Part shown: one piece after another, positions 59,303 through 64,000 of the stretch
How positions within the stretch are numbered: position 1 is the first letter of the stretch
Layout of the letters: every line of letters starts with the position of its first letter
Source: Nonomuraea roseoviolacea subsp. carminata
Lineage (GTDB): Bacteria; Actinomycetota; Actinomycetes; Streptosporangiales; Streptosporangiaceae
DNA: 64,000 bases
Assembly: GCF_024172185.1 (NCBI RefSeq)
Contig: NZ_JAMZEC010000001.1
Coordinates: 6,417,001-6,481,000 of the forward strand
Direction of reading: 5' to 3'
Made by a program: the position numbers and the translations under genes
Notes under the pieces: generated by a model
The model's input: only the letters and a program-made list of their open reading frames with translations
What the model was told of the DNA's origin: nothing
Database searches by the model: none

Positions 59303-59461
59303 ATGAGCAGCAGTGTCGTGGCGCGCCGGCTCAACGACCACGTCGAGATCCACCACGTCGACCGGCCGGACGTGGTGCTGGAGGTGCCGCGCAAGGACTT
59401 CGCCGACCTGATCGCCGCGGTCATGCCGCTGGAGGCCGAGGTCACGGAGTCAGCGGCCTGA
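59303..59461 (+). CDS. Small protein of unknown function
   Basis: A 52-residue ORF with a good ribosome-binding site (GAAGGAG, spacing about 7 nt to ATG 59303). Residues read VVARRLNDHVEIHHVDRPDV, then VLEVPRKDFADLIAAVMPLE and EAEVTESAA. The EVPRKDFADLIAAV part has a look similar to the ends of small actinomycete proteins such as DUF397, but this is not a firm match. The tail is partly duplicated just downstream (see findings). A terminator follows at 59521. Confidence 0.7.
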   Translation: MSSSVVARRLNDHVEIHHVDRPDVVLEVPRKDFADLIAAVMPLEAEVTESAA

Positions 59462-59520
59462 CGCCCATGGTGCAGGCGGACGTCACGGAGTTCGCGGCCT
59501 GACGTCTCATCCCCCCTGCC

Positions 59521-59556
59521 GAAGCCCCCGCCGGCCACCGGACCGGCGGGGGCTTC
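59521..59556. terminator. Strong terminator hairpin
   Basis: GAAGCCCCCGCCGG (59521-59534) pairs perfectly with CCGGCGGGGGCTTC (59543-59556), a 14-bp stem with an 8-nt loop. It ends the small-protein transcript. Confidence 0.9.
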
Positions 59557-59656
59557 TCCCTCTCCCGAGTTGGAGGCAGTCCCTTATCCGCATTTCGGTC
59601 GTTCCTTTTCCGGGAAAGCGGACGGCGGCGGTCATGTGGGGCGTACGGTGCGCCCC

Positions 59657-60151
59657 ATGCCTCCTCAACCGCAGGCCCCGCCGCCGCAGATATCCCCGCC
59701 GCCCCACCCCGGCCCCGCGCAGGGCCGGCGGGCTGAGAGGCGGGTGCTGGCGCTGGCCGGGACCGCGCTCGTCGGCGTGGTGAGCGTCGCCCTGGTCGTG
59801 GCCGGGCTCCTCAGCCCCGGAGCGCCGAGGCCGTCCGCCACCATGGACGCGGGACACGCCGCCATGCCGCTCCCGGCCACCGGCGAGGACGGTCCCGGCC
59901 CGCCGCCGCAGCCGAGCCCCGACCCCGGCCGGCGCGCGGCGTTCCTGCACCGGCTCGAAGGCATCGCCCCGTGGCTGGTGCCCGAGGAGGGCACCGCGAT
60001 GAGGCGGTCCCGCGCCACCTGCCGCGACATCCGTCAGGGCAAGTCGCCGGACGAACTCGTCAGCGACGCCCAGGAACGCTTCACCGACGTGACCAGGCAA
60101 CAGGCCGGCGAGATCGTCGAGGCGGTCCGCGAGTGGTGCCCCCGCCCGTGA
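59657..60151 (+). CDS. Membrane-anchored protein with DUF732-like domain
   Basis: A 164-residue protein. A Pro-rich N-terminus (PPQPQAPPPQISPPP) is followed by one membrane helix (VLALAGTALVGVVSVALVVA), a Pro/Ala/Asp linker, and a C-terminal helical domain with FLHRLEGIAPWLVPEE, two cysteines (ATCRDIRQGKSP; REWCPRP) and helix repeats. The domain resembles the exported DUF732 family of actinobacteria (function unknown). ATG 59657 is chosen because TACGGT (59644-59649) ends 7 nt upstream. It converges with the Pnkp gene. Confidence 0.8.
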   Translation: MPPQPQAPPPQISPPPHPGPAQGRRAERRVLALAGTALVGVVSVALVVAGLLSPGAPRPSATMDAGHAAMPLPATGEDGPGPPPQPSPDPGRRAAFLHRLEGIAPWLVPEEGTAMRRSRATCRDIRQGKSPDELVSDAQERFTDVTRQQAGEIVEAVREWCPRP

Positions 60152-60170
60152 ACCGCCCTCGGCGAGGGGC

Positions 60171-62639
60171 TCACAGGCGCGGGTCCACCGGCTCCGACTC
60201 CAGGGCGAGGACCGCGAAGACCGGCTCGTGGACCCGCCACGCCGGCTCTCCCTCGCACAGCCGGGCCAGGGCCTCCAGCCCCAGCGCGTACTCCCGCAGC
60301 GCCATCGACCGCTTCTTGCCGAGGAAGCGCCTGCGCAGCACGTCCAGCGACTCGGTGTAGTCCGGCCCGTAGATGATGCGCAGGTACTCCCGGCCCCGGA
60401 CCTTCACCCCCGGCTGGACCCGCCCCGGCGTGTACGCGGCGGGCTTGACCACCATGCCCTCGCCGCCCTCGGCCGTCAGCGACTCCCACCACGCCACCGC
60501 CTCCGCCCGCGACTCCTCCGACTCCAGCGACACGAACCGGTGGCGCGTGTGCGTGATCAGCGGCGAGTCCAGCAGCGCCAGCGTGGACAGGTGCCAGGCG
60601 TGCGGCTCCAGCGCCGTGGCCCGCCCCTCGCAGGCGAGGATCTGGAACGGCGCCACCCGCACCCCGTCCAGCCCGTCGACCGGCCAGCAGTACCGGGCGT
60701 AGGCGTCGCGGAACAGGGCAGCGTTGGAGGAGCGGCGCCGGGTGCGCGACAGCAGTCCGCCCACATCCAGTCCGCGCCCGGCCGCCGCTTCCAGGGCCGA
60801 CACGGCCTCGGGCAGCGCCACCCGCGCCGCCGCGCCCACCGAGGCGTACTGAGTTCGGATCAGCTCGCCCGCCTTGGCCGACCAGGGCAGCAGCTCGCAG
60901 TCGAGCACCACCCAGTCGGAGCCCAGCTCCGCCCACAGCGGCGCGCACGCCTCCCGCAGCCGCTCCACGAGCGGCCCGTTGTCGGCGAAGAACGGCCGGC
61001 CGGTACGCGTGAAGACCGCGCCCGTGCTCCCGTCCATGACGCCGAACCGCTCGCGCGCCGCCTCCGGCGTCCGCGCGAGGACCGCCACGGCCCGCGAGCC
61101 CATGTGCTTCTCCTCGCACACGACCTCGCCGACCCCGGCGGCGGCGAACTCCGCGAACGCCTCGGCCGGGTGCTCCAGGTAGCCGTCGAGCGTGGACGTC
61201 TCCGGCGGCGCCATCGTCGGCGGCAGGTACACCAGCCAGCGCGGGTCCACCGCGAACCGGCTCATCACCTCCAGCGCGGCGGCGGCGTTCTCCTCCATCA
61301 CCTTGACCCGGGGACCGAAACGGGTCTCGACGTACCGGGTGCCCCGCACGTCGTCGATGTCCAGCATGCCCGGCTCGCGGGCCGAGGCGGGCGGGTCGCC
61401 GAGCGGCTTGACCGGCTCGTACCAGACCTTCCGCGCCGGCACGCTCACCAGCTCCCGCTCCGGGTAGCGCAGCGCGGTCAGCTCGCCGCCGAACACGCAG
61501 CCCGTGTCGAGGCAGATCGTGTTGTTGACCCACTCGGGCCGCACGGTCGGGGTGTGGCCGTAGACGACCATCGCCCGGCCCCGGTAGTCGTCGGCCCACG
61601 GGTAGCGCACCGGCAGGCCGTACTCGTCGGTCTCGCCGGTCGTCTCCCCGTACAGGGCGAACGAGCGGACCCGGCCGGAGGCCCGCCCGTGGAAGGACTC
61701 CTTCAGCCCGGCGTGCGCGACGACCAGCCGCCCGTCGTCGAGCTGGTAGTGGCTGATCAGCCCGTCCATGAACGCCCGCGCCCGCTCCCGGAACTCCGGC
61801 GGCTGCGCGGCGAGCTGGTCCAGCGACTCCTGGAGCCCGTGCGTGGCCCGCACGTTGCGGCCGTTGAGCGCGCGCACCAGCTTCTGCTCGTGGTTGCCCG
61901 CCACGCACAGCGCCGTGCCCGCCTCGACCATGTCCATGACCAGGCGCAGCACGCCCGGCGTGTCGGGGCCGCGGTCCACCAGGTCGCCGACGAACACCGC
62001 CGTGCGCCCCTCCGGGTGCCGCAGCCCCTGCCAGCCGAGCCGCGCGAGCAGCTCCTCCAGCTCGGCGCGGCAGCCGTGCACGTCGCCGATAATGTCGAAC
62101 GGGCCCGTCAGCTCCCGCTTGTCGGTCCACGCCTTCTCGAACGTGACCGAGGCGCTCTCGACGGCGTCGATCCCGCGCAGCACGTGGACCCGGCGGAAAC
62201 CGTCCTTGGAGATCTTCGACAGCGAGCGGCGCAGCTCCTTGCGCTGCCGGATCACCACGCCCGGCCCGAAGTCGCGGTCGGGTCGGGCGGCGTTGCGCTC
62301 GATCGCCGTCTCCTCGGGCACGTCCAGCACGATGGCGTCGGCCAGCACGTCGTGCCGCCGGGCCAGGTCGATGAGCGCCTTGCGGGCGCCGTACTGCACG
62401 TTCGTCGCGTCCACCACGGTGAGCAGGCCGCGCGACAGGCGCACGCCCACGATGTGGTGCAGCAGCTCGAACGCCGCCGGCGTCGCCGCCTGGTCGTTCT
62501 CGTCGTCGGAGACCAGGCCGCGGCAGTAGTCGGACGAGATGACCTGCGTCGGCCTGAAGTGCCGGGCCGCGAACGTCGACTTCCCGCTGCCCGACACCCC
62601 CACCAGCACCACCAGGGACAGCTCAGGAACGCTGATCAC
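60171..62639 (-). CDS. pnkp: Bacterial polynucleotide kinase-phosphatase-ligase (Pnkp)
   Basis: An 822-residue three-domain RNA repair enzyme. The N-terminal kinase has the P-loop GVSGSGKST (residues 14-22). The central metallophosphatase has GDVHGCRAEL, FVGDLVDRGPD, VAGNHEQKLV and VYGHTPTV. The C-terminal ligase-type adenylyltransferase has CEEKHMGSR (catalytic Lys near residue 508) and EGMVVKPA. With Hen1 it restores RNAs cut by ribotoxins, healing 5'-OH and 2',3'-phosphate ends and sealing them. GTG 62639 overlaps the hen1 stop by 17 nt, so hen1 and pnkp are translated together. The full length matches the family. Confidence 0.97.
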   Translation of the reverse strand: MISVPELSLVVLVGVSGSGKSTFAARHFRPTQVISSDYCRGLVSDDENDQAATPAAFELLHHIVGVRLSRGLLTVVDATNVQYGARKALIDLARRHDVLADAIVLDVPEETAIERNAARPDRDFGPGVVIRQRKELRRSLSKISKDGFRRVHVLRGIDAVESASVTFEKAWTDKRELTGPFDIIGDVHGCRAELEELLARLGWQGLRHPEGRTAVFVGDLVDRGPDTPGVLRLVMDMVEAGTALCVAGNHEQKLVRALNGRNVRATHGLQESLDQLAAQPPEFRERARAFMDGLISHYQLDDGRLVVAHAGLKESFHGRASGRVRSFALYGETTGETDEYGLPVRYPWADDYRGRAMVVYGHTPTVRPEWVNNTICLDTGCVFGGELTALRYPERELVSVPARKVWYEPVKPLGDPPASAREPGMLDIDDVRGTRYVETRFGPRVKVMEENAAAALEVMSRFAVDPRWLVYLPPTMAPPETSTLDGYLEHPAEAFAEFAAAGVGEVVCEEKHMGSRAVAVLARTPEAARERFGVMDGSTGAVFTRTGRPFFADNGPLVERLREACAPLWAELGSDWVVLDCELLPWSAKAGELIRTQYASVGAAARVALPEAVSALEAAAGRGLDVGGLLSRTRRRSSNAALFRDAYARYCWPVDGLDGVRVAPFQILACEGRATALEPHAWHLSTLALLDSPLITHTRHRFVSLESEESRAEAVAWWESLTAEGGEGMVVKPAAYTPGRVQPGVKVRGREYLRIIYGPDYTESLDVLRRRFLGKKRSMALREYALGLEALARLCEGEPAWRVHEPVFAVLALESEPVDPRL

Positions 62640-64000
62640 GGGTGAACACTCCCATCTGCGTCGGCGGGCCGACCTCGGGGTCGTCCTCGCCCACGGGTGA
62701 CAGGGCGACGGTGTAGCCGTGGCGGGCGGCCACCTCCGCGGCCCACGCCGCGAACTCCGCCCGCGTCCACTCGAAGCGGTGGTCGGGGTGGCGCAGCCCG
62801 GTCAGGAACTCGTAGCGCACGTTGTACTCGATGTTCGGGGTGGTGACGAGCACGTGCCGGGGCCGGGCGTGGCCGAACACGACCCGCTCCAGCGCCGCCA
62901 GGCGCGGCGGGTCCACGTGCTCGATCACCTCCATGAGCACGGCCGCGTCGTAGCCGGTCAGCCGCTTGTCGGTGTACGTGAGCGCCCCCTGGAACAGGGT
63001 CAGCCGCTCGCGCTTGGCGGCCGGCATGCGCTCCAGCTTCAGCTTGCGCGCCGCGATGGTCAGGGCCATGGGGGAGACGTCCATGCCGCCCACGCGGGCG
63101 AAGCGGGGGCGGGCCAGCAGCGCGCCGACCAGCTCGCCCTGGCCGCAGCCGAGGTCGATGACGCTGGTCGCGCCCAGCTCCTCCAGCGTGCGCAGCACGG
63201 CCTCGCGCCGCTTGCCGCTGAGCGACCGCGGCCCGGCGTCCGCCGCCGCCGCGTCCGGCTCGCCGTCGGCGGGGGCCGTATCATCCGGCTCGCCGTCGCC
63301 AGGGGCCGTCGCATCCGGCGCACCGTCGCCGGGGGCCGCCGGGTCGTGCTCGACGTCGGCGGAGGGCGTCTCATCCGGCCCGTCCGCGCCCTCGGGCGGG
63401 GTGGCCGGGGCCGTGGGGGAGGGCTCCTCCGGGATGGCCGGCTCCAGCGCCTCCTCCGTCTCGTCGCCCAGCTCCGCCAGCCGCGCCAGCGCCGTACGGG
63501 CCAGCGTCCACCGCCGGCCGAGGTAGCGCCGGGTGATCAGCGTCCGCTCCGGGTGCGCGCCGAGCCAGCCCTCGCCGGCCCGGACGAGCTTGTCCACCTC
63601 GTCCGGCGCGATCCAGTAGTGCTTGGCGTCGTCGAGCACGGGCAGCAGCACGTACAGGTGGTTGAGCGCGTCGGCCAGCCGCACGGTCCCGGTGAGGGTG
63701 AGCGTCACGTACCGCGAGTCGCCCCACTCGGGGAACCCCTCGTCGAGCGGCACGGCCGCCGCGGACACCTCCCAGGCGAGCGGCTCGAACAGCCGCCGCG
63801 CCAGGTCGGGGCCGCCCCGGCAGGGCAGCGCGGGCAGCCGGACCTCCAGCGGCAGCGGCGCGGCCGCCAGCTCCGGCCGGGCCGCGCACCGCCCCGCCCG
63901 CGCGGTGCGGAACACGTCGGCCAGCGCGACGGCCAGCAGCGACGAGGCGGCGTAGGGCCGGTCGTTGACGTACTGCGACAGGCTGAAGTCCGGCGAGCCC
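62623..64000 (-). CDS. hen1: Bacterial Hen1, 3'-terminal RNA ribose 2'-O-methyltransferase, 5' end missing
   Basis: The frame runs off the right edge; 458 codons plus the stop are visible. The bacterial Hen1 N-terminal domain is recognisable in SLSQYVNDRPYAASSLLAVA, YVTLTLTGTVRLADALNHLY, DAKHYWIAPDEVDKLVRAGE and the end with LITRRYLGRRWTLARTAL. The C-terminal methyltransferase has SVIDLGCGQGELVGALL, the metal-site EVIEHVDPPRLAALE, and VLVTTPNIEYNVRYEFL with HPDHRFEWTR. It methylates the 2'-OH at the repair junction, protecting the RNA from being cut again. A Pro/Asp/Glu/Ala linker of about 60 residues made of 30-bp repeats joins the domains. Confidence 0.97.
   Translation of the reverse strand, partial: GSPDFSLSQYVNDRPYAASSLLAVALADVFRTARAGRCAARPELAAAPLPLEVRLPALPCRGGPDLARRLFEPLAWEVSAAAVPLDEGFPEWGDSRYVTLTLTGTVRLADALNHLYVLLPVLDDAKHYWIAPDEVDKLVRAGEGWLGAHPERTLITRRYLGRRWTLARTALARLAELGDETEEALEPAIPEEPSPTAPATPPEGADGPDETPSADVEHDPAAPGDGAPDATAPGDGEPDDTAPADGEPDAAAADAGPRSLSGKRREAVLRTLEELGATSVIDLGCGQGELVGALLARPRFARVGGMDVSPMALTIAARKLKLERMPAAKRERLTLFQGALTYTDKRLTGYDAAVLMEVIEHVDPPRLAALERVVFGHARPRHVLVTTPNIEYNVRYEFLTGLRHPDHRFEWTRAEFAAWAAEVAARHGYTVALSPVGEDDPEVGPPTQMGVFTRDQRS
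63251..63370 (-). repeat. 30-bp in-frame tandem repeat in hen1
   Basis: Four imperfect units begin at 63251, 63281, 63311 and 63341 on the plus strand and encode GDGEPDDTAP-like decapeptides. They fall between the N-terminal domain and the methyltransferase domain. Confidence 0.9.

Noticed and set aside
60228..62645. An 805-codon plus-strand open frame
   Set aside because: It is antisense to pnkp, whose motifs are intact; composition is typical of a shadow frame.

Overview
This is a very GC-rich actinobacterial chromosome segment with strong third-position G/C bias and frequent GTG starts. Many start codons lie 6-8 nt downstream of a TANNNT -10 hexamer, which is the signature of leaderless transcription. 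The gene content (SepH, DUF4193, DUF3710, DUF3159, DUF4235, an RNase H/phosphatase fusion, Erm with a leader peptide, Pnkp-Hen1) points to a filamentous actinomycete. The order Streptosporangiales is my best guess, but 16S or housekeeping phylogeny would be needed to fix it. No transposase, integrase, CRISPR array, tRNA or rRNA was recognised.

Layout: 1-3010 holds a TetR fragment, a dipeptidase and a Baeyer-Villiger type monooxygenase. 3188-6122 is a conserved Nif3 / C4 zinc-ribbon coiled-coil / RNase H-phosphatase operon. 6149-7982 holds DUF1697, a MerR regulator with a textbook MerR promoter, and the RNase P RNA gene rnpB. 8055-9309 is a decayed secreted tripeptidyl-aminopeptidase-like gene. 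9357-10556 encodes a 14-residue leader ORF, a Shine-Dalgarno-masking hairpin, a GNAT acetyltransferase and an overlapping IF-1 paralogue. 10852-14628 has a secreted PAF-AH-like hydrolase and a LiaS/NarL-type two-component pair. 14781-15793 is an Erm 23S rRNA methyltransferase behind its own leader peptide and attenuator.

16222-24342 contains membrane and surface genes, including a SulP-carbonic anhydrase fusion, a PEBP lipoprotein and a pair of bacterial-PH membrane proteins. 24430-29738 holds an unusually long SepH, a subtilase lacking its serine motif and a repeat-rich membrane protein. 29742-38257 has an aldonolactone oxidase, polysaccharide deacetylase, MFS permease, lytic transglycosylase, ferrochelatase, S9 peptidase and inositol monophosphatase. 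38345-44246 has a small protein, an OmpR-type two-component system, DUF4193, a hypothetical protein, otsA and DUF4235.

44326-55794 runs from valS and an AI-2E permease into a block conserved across actinobacteria: dut, DUF3710, OB-fold protein, DUF3159, two TrkA potassium-regulatory proteins, an APC/KimA-like permease and a TrmA-family RNA methyltransferase. 55796-64000 holds an SMP-30-like protein with a divergent MarR regulator, DUF6461, a methyltransferase, small proteins, and the Pnkp-Hen1 RNA repair pair. Hen1 runs off the right edge.

The most interesting theme is translation stress. Two loci 4 kb apart (GNAT/IF-1 and erm) share an A-rich element just upstream of the -35 box, a tiny leader ORF, and RNA structure over the ribosome-binding site of the downstream gene. 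Pnkp-Hen1 RNA repair lies at the far end of the window. A second theme is in-frame minisatellite expansion in the linkers of many unrelated proteins.
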